From Pelecanus crispus (taxonomy: Eukaryota > Chordata > Aves > Pelecaniformes > Pelecanidae), in assembly GCF_030463565.1 (NCBI RefSeq), contig NC_134653.1, positions 32,487,150-32,551,149 on the forward strand: 64,000 bases of DNA, read 5' to 3'. Both the position numbers and the translations under genes were made by a program. Below, piece after piece: positions 1 through 24,534 of the stretch (positions are counted from its first letter, which is position 1; every line of letters begins with the position of its first letter). Below the pieces are notes generated by a model, which saw nothing but the letters and a program-made list of their open reading frames with translations, ran no database searches and was not told the origin of the DNA.

Positions 1-1632
1 AGCATTGCTGGATTCTTTCAATAAAAATGGAACATAGTACAGGAAACTTGCCCAGGGATGCTAGATACCTGCATGCTGCAGGACGTTATATGAGAGATCA
101 AAGTCCTGTTTTCATTAATTCTGTTTCATAATCTAGATTCCACACTTGTTACGTTACAGTCAGCCATAAAAATAGCCAAGTGAAAAAGTATAATCTTTCT
201 TTGCTTTCCTTTGGATAGTTTTTATATCTCAGGGGGCTCTGACTCGGCTAGGAAACATGGGTCTCCAGGCTTGTTTACTTTAACTGCGAAGTCAGTGCCA
301 GCATTTGGTTCTTGTCCAGTTATTTAATCTTTGAAGCTTAAATAACTATTTGTGTTAAGTTGCTTGAGAAAGAAAAGCTTAGTAGTGGACATAGCCTTGA
401 ATGGTACATCACTGCGGGCACTGACAGATCCATGGGAATTCTGTAGGTTGAGCCTGCTGAGTTTCTACGCAGGCAGCAGTTGACCTGGTCTATGGGAAAA
501 TGCTGCTGCTCGAAAACGGATTCCCTTTGGTTGGTTAACTTTAAAGTGATATGGTTAGACAATGTTCTTCTTTTGTGAACTATTCAAATTATTTAAAAGA
601 CCTTTTACCGCAGTAAAATACAATGTTTTATAGCATTTTAAGGGCTTGATTTTTCATCTACGTATAGATGGGAGCATGAGATGTATAAAGCTTGAGAATA
701 ATGCTTACACAAATTAAAGCACTGGTATTTTACAAGAAGCTTATTTTTAATTTTTGGAAAGCTACAGAATGATTCTCAGCTTTTAGGCTGAAGAAACCTA
801 ATTTTGCCATAAGATCTCTACAAGCTGCTGATTTAAGTGGAGTCAAATCTAATAACTCCAGCTCTGAATTTGGCCCTGGATCTAAAGAAGCCTTCAGTTA
901 GTGAGATTTTGAGGGGCTAATCTCTGCTGCGTTTGGAGTAGATGAAGTCTTTTGAACATTCTGACAAACTATTGATTGATTTTATTTATTGATTGATTTT
1001 TTTCTACAGATATTATCATTTTGCTACTGTTGTTTATGTCTTCTTTTGCCTTGTTTACTGCAACAGAAGCTATGCGAAAGGTTAAGTTTGCTTTTAAAAA
1101 GCCAGAGATTGCGGTGAAAGGTCCATCTCCTAAAATGAATAGGTTTCACTTGTCAATGTGAGCAACTTGTAGTTAGCTTTGGATGAAATTTTTATTATAC
1201 AGTCCTAACTTAATCAACTAATAATAGAACATTGGTGGAATCAGTTCTTTAATCAACAAGATCCTTTGACTTCCATTGTAAAATACATTATGCTTTGAAT
1301 ATTGAATATGCAAATACTCTTCCTCCCACTCGAGCTATTTTCAAGATCTTAAAAGTAGCTATAGAAGTGAAGAGAATAATAGTTTGCTTTTCATCTTGGG
1401 ATAAATTGTCAGAAAATTGTTCAGATTTGATAGCTGTATATGGTCACATATTAAGTAAGTTTAATCCTTTACATCATTCTTTACTATATTCTACTGGTCA
1501 AATGAAATATCTCTAGATATCATCAAGACAGATGACTGTGCTTCCCTTAAATTTTCCTCAGTTAGTGGGGGAGATTGTATTTATACTTTTCTAATCTCTT
1601 GAAAATCAGAAAAAACTCGGTATTGTCTAAGC

Positions 1633-1654
1633 AATAAATAAATAAATAAATAAA
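1633..1654. repeat. (AATA)n microsatellite
   Basis: About five and a half perfect copies of the tetranucleotide AATA lie in an IFT81 intron. This is ordinary simple sequence. Confidence 0.9.
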
Positions 1655-2869
1655 GGTCTTTTGTATTAACGAAGAGGATATACTTGAATTTGCTCTGAAA
1701 AATAATTAATTCTGGTAATACTCTATTAAGTGTGCCAATAATGTACCAAAGACAGTATGACTGTAACAGAACTGCCTCCGCTGTGCAGCGCTGGGGCTTA
1801 GGTGACCTTGTCTATCCTTGTCCTAGGTAGCGCGCACAATGTAAAATGGTATCCCAAAGCCACGCATAGTCCAATCTGCATAGAGCACATTGAGTAATTT
1901 GTGGGTTTGTTCTTTCACCAAAAACGTTTATAGCTTTTGGCTTTAAAAATAGTTCTGGAGCATAGCAAGAGAGAAGCAGCTTTGGCCTAGATATTGCACA
2001 GGATGGCAGATGAACAGGGTTGATTTCATTTTGGGCATTTTGCCCAGGACACTTTTTATAGAACATACAGTTACTCTGGGGGTTCTTAGGCTGTGGTCAC
2101 ATTGGTTTTTTGGGTTTATTCTTTAGAAGGGAGAGGCATAATTTTGCAAAAAGAAAAATTAATGTACATTTCAAAATCTAAGTTCTTTTATGTTTGAGTT
2201 TTAAACTTGTATCAGTGGTAGTGGGACTCCTATTTTCTCCTTGGGGCTGCCTGTTTTATGCTCACTCTGCACATGCTGAATCCCTCCTCGCCAAGGAACA
2301 TTCTGAAGCCTGCTCTTACATCATTTACTCTAATAAATTGCATTTGCTTTCCGTCTCTGGATCTGAATGCATTTTTGAGCTGCAACTGGCATTTGCCTCG
2401 CAGCTCTCATGTAAAATAGAAGAATAAGAGCTAAGCCTGTTTGACAGATGGAAAACATTAAGGCAAAGAAAAATATTACATGTTTGTTTCAACACCTGAT
2501 ATTTCATATGTGTTACAAATTGAGCGCACACGGATTCAGATGTAAATTAGCTGAGGCTGTTGAACTGTAAGGATATGTATTATTGTGCTTAGTCTGTAAT
2601 AAAAGTATAAATTCTTCATTACTTTAGATTGAGTGAAATATATATTGCATTTCTCTGCTTCTATGCAACGACTCTGCTTTTATTTTCCTGTCTTTAAAAA
2701 CTTAGCCAGTGATATCATTTATGTCTGCAAGAGTCAAGGAAAGAGAACAACAAATTTTAACTACTGAGAACTAACATTTTTTAAAAAAGATAGTCTTTTT
2801 TCTTGGTCTGCAGAGCTCTTTGGGGCTACACACTGCTGATCTGGTGCTCTGTTACAAGTGCAAATTACT

Positions 2870-3105
2870 ATTACATTAACTTTATTATTATCCAGGATTC
2901 TCACAACATTTTGCAAAGAGTAATTATTTTTCCAGCTGTCAAATGGTGGTGAGCAGAACCAAATGATCTCACTATTACAAATGAGTGAGCTGGAACAGAA
3001 AGCAATAGAGCTGATTTTCTTGATCTCACTCAGTGAACAAATGCAGAGCTGAAAATAAATAGACCCTGGGAATCCTGAATTCCAGTCCTCTGTTCTAAAC
3101 ACTTA
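2870..3105 (-). mobile_element. MIR/CORE-SINE-like fossil, minus orientation
   Basis: Read on the + strand, the block has the order expected of a reverse-complemented MIR-type SINE. A TATTATTATCC-like stretch and CTCACAACA come first, then TTACAAATGAG, TCACTCAGTG, TGCAGAGCTG and finally CCTGAATTCCAGTCCTCTG. The match is by eye and strongly diverged, with an apparent internal insertion, so the exact family and ends are uncertain. No target-site duplication was identified. It is an old, inactive copy in an IFT81 intron. Confidence 0.55.
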
Positions 3106-3216
3106 ATCTTCAATATGCCGTCCAAATAGGAAAATTACATTTTATATAGCAACAGTCTGTGATAAAGCTCTTTTTTGCTTTAGGTTAAATGATATTTCTA
3201 TTCTTTCTCATTCCAG

Positions 3217-15563
<12,347 letters not shown>

Positions 15564-16900
15564 ATTCTTCTTGATACCAACATAAAGCAGGAAGACGGTG
15601 CGTTAGCTTCCTAAAGGTAAACTCTTACTAAATATTGTTGCTTTCATCATTTCTACATAAATTTGTTGTACATTATTTGGTTTTGGTGGATAAACAGAGC
15701 AACTAACCACTCCATGAAGCTTTTCCTCCATTGTTTAAGTGACAACATAACATGGTTAGGAAGATCTGTTACGAGAGCTGCACTGGGGTGAACCTCATCG
15801 TAAATCTTTGTTTTATGAGGCTGGGAATGGCATGCATCTGCAGAGAGATCAAAGGAAAAGAAACCCTTCTCCAGGGTCACAGAAAACTTACGTAATTGCT
15901 CCGCTCCTTATTCTGTATCACTAAGGTTACATTTTTGCGAGGCCTGGGAGTTAATATTGTATAATTGGGGCCCTCCTGGCTTGGCCCTCTCCCTCCCTAT
16001 TGTCTTTATTCATCAAGTGTGACTGGCAAGAATGGAGCCATTTTCGCTCTGAGCTGCACGGACCTTGCCTGCACACTCCTAGTCATACTTTCCTTGCACG
16101 GTTGAATTAAACTGATTGTGCTTCCAGGTGACAGTTCATTGCTACAGCGTCAGGAGTAGGTTCTGAGAACAATTACTTGGATTCTGAGCTTTTTCCATTA
16201 TCTTTTGTTGTTGTTTTTAACAAATGTATTTTTTCTTCTTCTATTTTTTTCTGAGTTACCCGTGTGAAAGCGTGAACAGTGGTCGACTAAAGGCTTTCTC
16301 CACTGAGGACACGTTGCACTGTTTTGTCTGTGCAGCGTGGTTCCAAAGTGATTACCTGAAGAGGGTCATCCCAGGGATGGAGGATTATTGATGGATGCAA
16401 ATATGGCACAGTGGCTCTTGCCTATGTTAGGGTATGCAGAACAGGTAGATAGGCAAGGCTGCCTTGTACCGCGGCTTTGACCTGCGAGCTACAAGCAACT
16501 GTCACTGCCCTTAAAATTGCATCATGAGACCCACAGCTGCCCCAGGGTAAGAGGAATGTAGGTGAGGCTTGAAACTGTCCCTCACGCTTCATCATTTCGG
16601 ATGAGCGCCTCTTAGCCACAATCAAAGATCAGAAGCAGAGAGATAAGCCTGCGGGACTAGAACTCCTGCTATTCTTCTTTTGTCTCTCGGCTTATTGAAT
16701 ATCTAGATAGGTTGGGGTTTTTTTTAGTTTTTCCTGCCTGTAGTAAAATGTCGTTTCGGGACATAAAAAATAATTTTGCTTTCTCTGGTACCTAACTATG
16801 AGATCTTCTGCTGTTTTCTATGTCAAGAGAGAGTATGGTAATTACATAGCTCCTCGTTTGCCTTTGCATTAAATGTATTTGTTAACAGAACTAAAATAAA
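15564..16900 (+). other. IFT81: Probable IFT81 3' untranslated region
   Basis: The sequence after the TGA has no continuing gene. A canonical AATAAA at 16895-16900 is followed by T- and GT-rich sequence (TGACTGTATGG, then a T run) that suits a cleavage site. An ATTAAA at 16106-16111 is an earlier alternative. A donor-like AAAG|GTAAAC at 15616/15617 means the 3' UTR could be spliced. The true 3' end needs transcript data. Confidence 0.4.
16895..16900 (+). terminator. IFT81: Candidate polyadenylation signal AATAAA for IFT81
   Basis: The hexamer is followed about 20-45 bases later by GT-rich and then T-rich DNA. It is the best hexamer-plus-downstream-element combination in the first 1.5 kb after the stop codon. 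Confidence 0.35.
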
Positions 16901-17741
16901 ATCTGACAACTACATTTTGACTGTATGGTATTCTTTTTTTTTCACATTTCTTAGGTGAAAGAAGGCAAATTGTTAGTGAGAAGTAGCTTGCTGGGCCCCA
17001 GGCAAAAGAGGCTTGAATGGGTCTTTGATGAAATGTATTTCAGATGCCCCCCAAAGGGTTCAAAACTGCAGCGTATGTGTAGGGAGTGGGTCTCAGATCC
17101 ATAGATTCCCAGGACATCCTCATGTAAGCCCTCCTACACTGCTGAATAGCTGAAGATAGTCTTTCTCAACAGCTGCACGCTAATCTTTCCCAGGACAAGG
17201 AGAAGCAGCACATTTTCCCCTACGCACATTTTCAGTGAGTGTGGAAGGAAGGCTGTTGTGTAGGACACAGGCGCAGGTAGAGTCGGCCGGGGTGGGGAGG
17301 ATGTGCGGCATTGCCACCGCCCACTGCTTCCATGAGTTGATTACACCGCAGGAGAACGGGCTTTAGTGAGGCACTGAAGGGAGGCCAGATGGGTTGGGAA
17401 GGGAGCAGCTCAGGAGGAGGACATAGGCAGACCATGCCGTGTGGGCGCAGCCATCTCCAGAGACACTTACACGTTTTCTCCCTGCCAGCCCTGTACCATT
17501 AGTACCGTACTTCACCCGCATTGTGCTGTAGGGCCTGTTGATCTGAAGAAAGCCATGGTAGTCATATGCCTGCACTCCTAAAGGAGGGGTTTGCCAAGTA
17601 CTTGCCAGCAATAGTAAAGTAACACGGATGACTAGATGCGAGACATGCTGAAAACATAGGATAATCACCAAAACTGGGCATTTAGGTTACTTAGGAAGCA
17701 GCCTATGGTCAGAGTCACCAGACAGGGCAGGGAGAAAGGGG

Positions 17742-17777
17742 ATTTTATATACTTCAAGGCATTTTATATACTTCAAG
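17742..17777. repeat. Short tandem direct repeat (17-bp unit, two copies, 19-bp spacing)
   Basis: ATTTTATATACTTCAAG occurs perfectly at 17742-17758 and at 17761-17777, separated by GC. This is a local duplication of no evident function. Confidence 0.9.
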
Positions 17778-20228
17778 TCACAACTTTTAACAAAACCCTA
17801 AAACCCCTATGTGGCTAGACCATTTATGCAAAGATGTATTACACAGATTAGCCTGCTGCCTAGGAAAAAGCAATGCTTTTGAAATTCAGAGCAATGATGT
17901 AAAGTGAGATTGACTATAATAATTTTCTGTTTTTCTGTTCAGTTCCCTTATTAAAAATCGTTCATCTTTCTTCCTTGTAAAAACAGTTTATTGCTAGTTA
18001 CTCAAGGATGATGTGATTGTTGTTCTGATCTGATAGTGTTCTGTCATTTGCACTGCACCAAGAAAGGGCACGCAGATTACGCACTACAGCAGCAGCAGAA
18101 TGACTTTCTGAGATGAAGCAGAAAATCATAATAACGGTTATGAAAATTGGAAAAACTCAGATGCTATTTTTAGCTTTTTATGTAAGTGGACATTTAATAA
18201 ATGCAACTTTAATGGATTCTGTTCACTGGCTTTTCCACCTAGTTCATTGTTTGATGGGAGCGTTCAAAAATCTTTGAATTTCACGGTTTTCTCTTTACTT
18301 TCCAACTTGCAACAAAAGGCTTGCTTCTATTTTTTTTTCCTTTGTTATTATTAATAGTCTAGCTGATTAACTAATAAGATTAAACATTACCATATGGAAA
18401 AATACCTGCCTTTCCCTTGTGAAGGTCCAAATAAATAAATAAATGTGCATAGTTAAATTTGGGGCTCCAGCACTTACCAAATTTCTTCCAGTTGGAAGAG
18501 TGATCCAAGCAGTCCCTCAGGAGCAGCAGCTTGCTTTGTTTCAAGAGGCTTCTCCTTATCGTTACCCAGAACTGGATGAGGAAGTATTCCAGCTATAAAA
18601 CTACTGTAGTATTTTGCAGTTTTACATTATTTAGTCCGTTGCCTTCAGCCGTCCTTGGAGCTACAGGCAAGCTCCACGCGGACCCAAGAGATGAAGTAGT
18701 TATGGGCGTCAGAAAGAGACAGGAGAAAACAGTACATGTACCGCGTTATACGACCAGCCACTTTACCAGCTGGATATCAGATTATTTTGTTTCTATTAGT
18801 GGTACCATTGTATTCCATTTGAACTATAATAGGTAAAAGAAAGCTCTTAGACTTCCTCAAGTAACCCAAATCTAGGAATACTTATTCATGTATCTGCACT
18901 CGCATGGATATTGCTACTAATGAAGTCATATGCATATAGTTGCCCACAATCATAAAAGTTAGGCCCTGCTATTCTATTTATTATGCTTAAATATTTCCAG
19001 AGCTTTCTTGATAAGACTTTCCTACAGGATGCTGCTACTGCTCACTGTTGTAAACCACAGTACAGCAGAAGTATTTAGCAACAGCTCCACGCCTAGAAAA
19101 TGTCCTCACGATGAGGATGCTCTGATTAATAAGCATGGGTACTACAGTCCCCAATCAGCAATATAAAATCTGTTCGCCGAGTGACTTGCCGGTTGAGGGA
19201 CTGGGAGTGAAGTACAGCGCTGCTGCTCCTTAGATCACTGTTTCGTGTCTGGCCCAGATGAACAGCGACTGAAAGCTCCCTGCTAACTACCTGGTGGCTG
19301 CCTCAGCGAGTGATCTATGCAGAGCGATTTGGCAAGTATCAGTTCGATTCCTAAATCACCACTCTGGCAGTGTTTGGCGAGCCTGGAGCCAGCTTCCACA
19401 TGAAGGCAGACAGACATATGACTGAAAGGCCACAGAGACTGAGGTGCTGTCACCCGAAAGGTGGCCCCTTGGGAGAAAGGTCATGACACATTGACACAGC
19501 GGAGTGTGGGAAGCTGTGACTCCGTCATCTTGTCTGTCGATGAGGAGAGCCCTGATGCTTGCAGATCTGGTTTCTCTCGTTGGCCCTGTATTTGCCCAGA
19601 CTTCAGTGAAAAAAAAAATAAAGAACTCAATCTGAATGTGTGCCCTGTGTTATCGTTTGTAGCAGTAGGTTTCCTGCTGAAGGAACGCTGTTAACTCTTC
19701 AGCTGCCTTCCTCGACTGCAATCTGTAATGGAAACGGAACTGAAATTTTCATGGACATGCCAGCATTCCAGGGAGGAAGTATTACACGAATCAACAATTT
19801 TATCGCAAGGTACCACCTGTCTGGGCAACACCCAATTGGGTAGCTGTTTTTTAACAATCAGAATTTGACCTATTTCCAGCTTGTTTAAAGAGTTCTTTAA
19901 ATTCTCAGCATGAATTGAAAATGGGTTCTCCAAATTCTCAGCGTCTCTGTTTGTGTAGCGTTAGTTCCACAGTAGCAGTCTCCAAACTCCCAAGGCAATC
20001 TGTTTTATTCCAAGGTCATTGGGTGAAAAGGCTATTTTTCACAATTGCATTACACGGATGTTCATGATTCTAGTCTCCAGACAAAAAAAATCGCCGCCGT
20101 AAGCCACTGCACCGTGGTGATGTCAAACTCGATGAGGAGCTCTGCTGTTTGAGGGGGGGAGCAAACATATTCCAAATAATCAGCAGGAGCTGTGAGACAA
20201 ATCATGCAGTCCTTACTTTCACAAACCC

Positions 20229-20282
20229 CTCACTGACTTCAGTGGGAGTTTTGCCAAAATAAGGTCTGCTGGATTTAGCTCT
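20229..20282. repeat. Old sauropsid-type repeat fragment with ACTTCAGTGGGAGT core
   Basis: It contains CACTGACTTCAGTGGGAGTT followed by TTTGCC, AAGGTCTGC and GGATTTAGC. This corresponds to the tail of a very common dispersed repeat type in turtles, crocodiles and birds. The assignment is from memory of the motif; the family name is not asserted. Confidence 0.5.
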
Positions 20283-23200
20283 GTATTCTTCCTCCTGACA
20301 GAACAAGCAGGAATTAAAGGGCCAGCATCAGATTTACGAGACACAGAGAATAAAAAAGAACTGCAATTATCTAAAATGACTTTCATCCAACACAAATCAA
20401 TGTTCCATGAGACGCAGTCTAATTTATAACAAAAATTAAATGTTTGTGGAAGTTTTCTTAGCACAAGCAACCAAAATACACAAGTCCTTAGCAATATGGT
20501 TTGATTTTGATTTGACATCTATGAGAGGCTGTCTTGCACAAATCTAGTGCTGCGGTATTTATAATGTTTATCATTAAAATACAACTTTGTGCATCACCTT
20601 GTATTTAAAGGCATTATTTATATTTATTATAAAGGAAGAAGTATATTTTTACTTTTTTTTTGCATTTCCATTCCTCATAGTTTTGAAAAAAGCATGCTTT
20701 TGCAAATTGGGATACACACAACCAGCATTTGCTGAATGCCAAGACCTGGAGTTCTTTTCCTGCAAATGGATCTACTCAAGCCGATGTCTATTATACTGGT
20801 TCAGTTCAGTCTGTCATTACAGAATAACATGTCACTTCTAAGCTTCTAAATTTTATTGCGACTGCTCAAGTTTTAAAACCACTCACTTACACAATAAGCG
20901 CTTAATTAGGTCTACTCTTGAAATAGGATAAAGTAAAATCCTGAGTGTTTTTCTAATACCAGAAAAAAATGCAGTTGATAGGAGTATGGAAAATGGGATC
21001 TTACCAATTTTCAAAGATAAATTCCTTTCTCTCTCCCTACTTCTTTTCCCTGGAATGGAATAGAAAATATGCCTGGCACTTCGGAGCAATAACAACAAAA
21101 CCATAAAGGCATACATCACGTACAAATAATAACCATGTAAGGGAAATAATGAAGGAATTAGTCTCACAGTTATTTTTTTATGAATGCTACAACTGGTTCA
21201 TACTGAAAAAAACCACAAAATTCTTAAGATTTTCTGCAATTAAAATTTGTAGGTTTTTCATGCCTTTTTTTTTTACCGGATTACTGTTTTTTAAATATCA
21301 GTTGAAACTCTAAGGTTATAAAATATGAATAATTCAGCAGTTTACTTGGTTTACACTATTGCAGCATTTTCTGGCAAGTAAACTAGTGTTTAGGCATTTC
21401 TTTGCAGCTATCACAGCAATCTCAGAGCCATTAGTGAAGAGCTACCAAAAGAAAAAAGGGCTGATTAATTTGGGATTCTAAAATTTGAAAATTCAAAAAT
21501 TAAGACTCACATGAAAATGACGCATTTTGCTTATCAGCTGCTAGTTCAATGATGCATTGCTCCAAGACTGCATTCTGTGGGCTGCAGCATTCAAAACCTT
21601 TGAATTTTTTTAAAGTATTTATAAAACATTGTACCCATCTCACTTACTCCGTGCTTTAAAGCTTGCCATGTTTTTATAGCATATTAAAAAGAAAACAGAA
21701 CTGTATCAGAGCGTTGAAAGTCACCCACAGACAACCTGTTCCACTAGTATTTTACATTCATGTTGCATCTTTTGTGCTAAAGGATTTCTCTACTGCATTT
21801 TCATTTTACATAGGCTGATGAGGCTGCTCAGGTATCTGCATGAGTGAGCCAGGAAACAGCGAGAGATCTAGTTAATGTTCAGAGGACAGCAATGAAAGTT
21901 GGGCATTTTTTCTTTCGTGGCCAATGACAACATCATCTTGAAATTAAGTCTCCTTAGGAAAATATCTCCCACAGCTACTTAGTTACTAGAAAGCAATCTG
22001 AATTCTGCTAACAAGGAGGTGGTGTGTGGTATACTTCAGAGTGGGTTGTTACTGTTGTGCTTACTATTCCTTTTGTATTTTTTATTTACTACACTGTACT
22101 TCAACCATTTGTATGTGAAATGCATCACTTCAAAATCTATATACACTGAAGGTTCTTTTCTGCTTGTGGATTTAATTGAATGAAGTGAAGGGTTGGTTGT
22201 AAAATACAACGAGAGGGCAAGAGAGAACTCATATACTGGAAAAAGCACTATAAATATTTTCCTGGGATCATTGACACAACCTTGTAACACTTCACCCCGT
22301 GTAGTGGAAAGAATTATACAATCCTTTTATGAAATGTCTAAAAAGTGTTTACAATTCCATCCCGAATTAATGCAGCTTTTTCTTTAAGTGTAAAGAAAAC
22401 ATCCCATAATTCTTAATTCTGTTATCAAAGTTCTTTTCAACCTTTGAAGGGATTCACTTGCTAGTGATTTGGCAGTGTCAAACAAATGTTCGACTTTTAT
22501 TCTGACACTTCTTGAAGAATTTGATTGAAACTATATATGTCTAGATAACACCCAACAAAGTGCCCCTCTTGCGTTTGTTTCAAGATATTTTTGGAAACAA
22601 CAGAGGCGACCTTGGATGGAGCTGCTTTTCCAATTTAGGACTTCATTTGGTCTAAGAGAGTAAAATTATACTCTTTAATCCTTTTGTGTAGCCACAAACA
22701 AGACAGTTTTGTTTTATGCTACTGCAGAATTGTTTTTCTGTACCTTCTTAGCAGTGTTGATCTGTTTAGGGTAAGAATATTTTAGGTAATCAACAGTTAC
22801 TTTCAAATGTACATATAAATAGTCCCCCGATGTATCACATGTCCCTTCAAAATATTGTGTAATCTAAACAAACAGTGGTCCTTTATGTAATACGTTTGCT
22901 TCTTTAGAACTAGCATTAATAAATAAGCGTTAGCCTTTGTCTTTGCTTATAGACATGAAGAATCTGATTTCAAGCCAGAGCTCACACAGACTTGATGTAA
23001 AGTCTAAATGAGGAGAGTGGTAATGCTGGCGAATGCTCTATGATGGGACTGCCACCTGTCCAGATCACAGGAGAAATATTGTTTGTCAAGCTTCAAGTTT
23101 AAAAGCCAAGGTTATGAGCCAGCCTCTCCGTACATCTAGAGCGGGGTGATTGTTTTCCTCTGACTTCGGTTTGCCAGCTGTGCAATTGTATCCGTAAAAT

Positions 23201-24504
23201 TTTATTCCATTTAATCACTTAAGATGTTCTAAACAGTTTGCACTTCATTTTCTATATAATCAATACATTTTAATTCATTTGGATTACTCCCTGTTATAGG
23301 CATACAGCACTCCGTAACAAAATGGAATTAGTTTGTTGCAATGATAGTGCAGTTTCAGTGCTGTAAATAAAGACAGAATTGACAGCGTACCGTATTCTTG
23401 TCCTTCATCCTGTACAATATTTACTCTCCTCAATAATAATGTTGTCTGGTGTTACCTAATGATCAGATACAAAGTATAATATGGAAACTAAATCTAGACA
23501 TGCGAGTGGAATCTATTTGACATAAGTGGTATATGCAAACGCGGATGTAAATACACTACTCAGGAGTATATTGTTTATCTTCATTTGATCACACTTAGTG
23601 TCAATGCATATTTTTATAGCTCTATTATATACTTACTATGACTGACGGCTCAAGTTCTATCTCTAGAATATCCAGTTCCCTGATTTTATGGCATTGTCAT
23701 GTAAAGTATTCGTGGACAGCTTCAGAGAAGCAACTCTGATCCTGTGAACCTATATGTGTGTGAGCATGACTACATTAGCATATGCACAAATCAGGTTAAA
23801 ATAAATTATTTGGTATAGCAACTTTCATCACAGAATCTCAAAATAATTTACAAACAACTCTGAGTAAAGTCTGTTGACCGTATAGCCAGATAAACGAGTT
23901 GCCGCTTTTTATATTATTTTCTAGATGAACAAAGCACGGCGTGGAAGGAAACAGAAGCAAAGCTGGGAATCAGGTCCTTGCCTCTGGGCTGCGGTCTCAG
24001 GGCACGCCCAGGATTCCCAACCTGATCTCCCTGAGAAACCTCCTGAGTCTTGTCCCGAGCATGGTTCAGACCCCCGAACCCTCATCCTAGCCTGAGGTTT
24101 GGTTTATTTGCACATAAAGGAATAACAGCAAACATCACAAAATTTCCCAGTGCGGTAGTCAGTGTCCTAGCTGCGAGTATCCTCATCCGACCCCTGCCAC
24201 TCCCTAAAAAGCAATAAAGACGTAAAACGTCTGTACATTTCCAATGTGATAATTCACTGAAATGTGTAACGGAAAGGCCAACACAGATACAGATAAACAA
24301 ATATGATACAGATAAACGTAAAGCCGTTTCCTGAAGGAGTTTTTAAATTCTAACAAGGAATTTCAAACATGAAAAGCATCACGACTACCTTCATTGAGCT
24401 AATGGAGTCAACAAAACTAAATGTGAGATTTTCCCTTACCCTGAGATCTTTTTTATAATCCCAGAGAGATAAATATCAGGAGAAGCAGTCCTAAATAGAA
24501 ACAC

Positions 24505-24534
24505 CGTGTGTGTGCGTGTGCACGCATGCATGCA
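24505..24534. repeat. 30-bp strictly alternating purine-pyrimidine tract (GT/CA with ATGC)
   Basis: Every base from 24505 to 24534 alternates pyrimidine and purine, with TG, CG, CA and TGCA steps and no interruption. Such tracts favour left-handed Z-DNA under negative supercoiling. The tract ends where AA breaks the alternation. Confidence 0.85.

Larger units (their letters stand above)
1..3216 (+). other. IFT81: Intronic sequence of IFT81 upstream of the first visible exon
   Basis: No exon of IFT81 or of any other gene could be recognised here. The stretch is AT-rich and ends in a normal acceptor (pyrimidine-rich tract, then TTCCAG at 3211-3216). It holds a (AATA)n microsatellite at 1633-1654 and a MIR-like fossil at about 2870-3105. 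Because the first recognised exon encodes a mid-protein coiled-coil segment, the N-terminal exons must lie before the window. That this whole stretch is one intron is inference; a short diverged exon could have been missed. Confidence 0.6.

Noticed and set aside
1005..1140. Possible small IFT81 exon after CAACAG near 1067
   Set aside because: The short frame (LCER) before a GTTAAG is too small and not recognisably IFT81, and there is no supporting reading-frame continuity that I can show.
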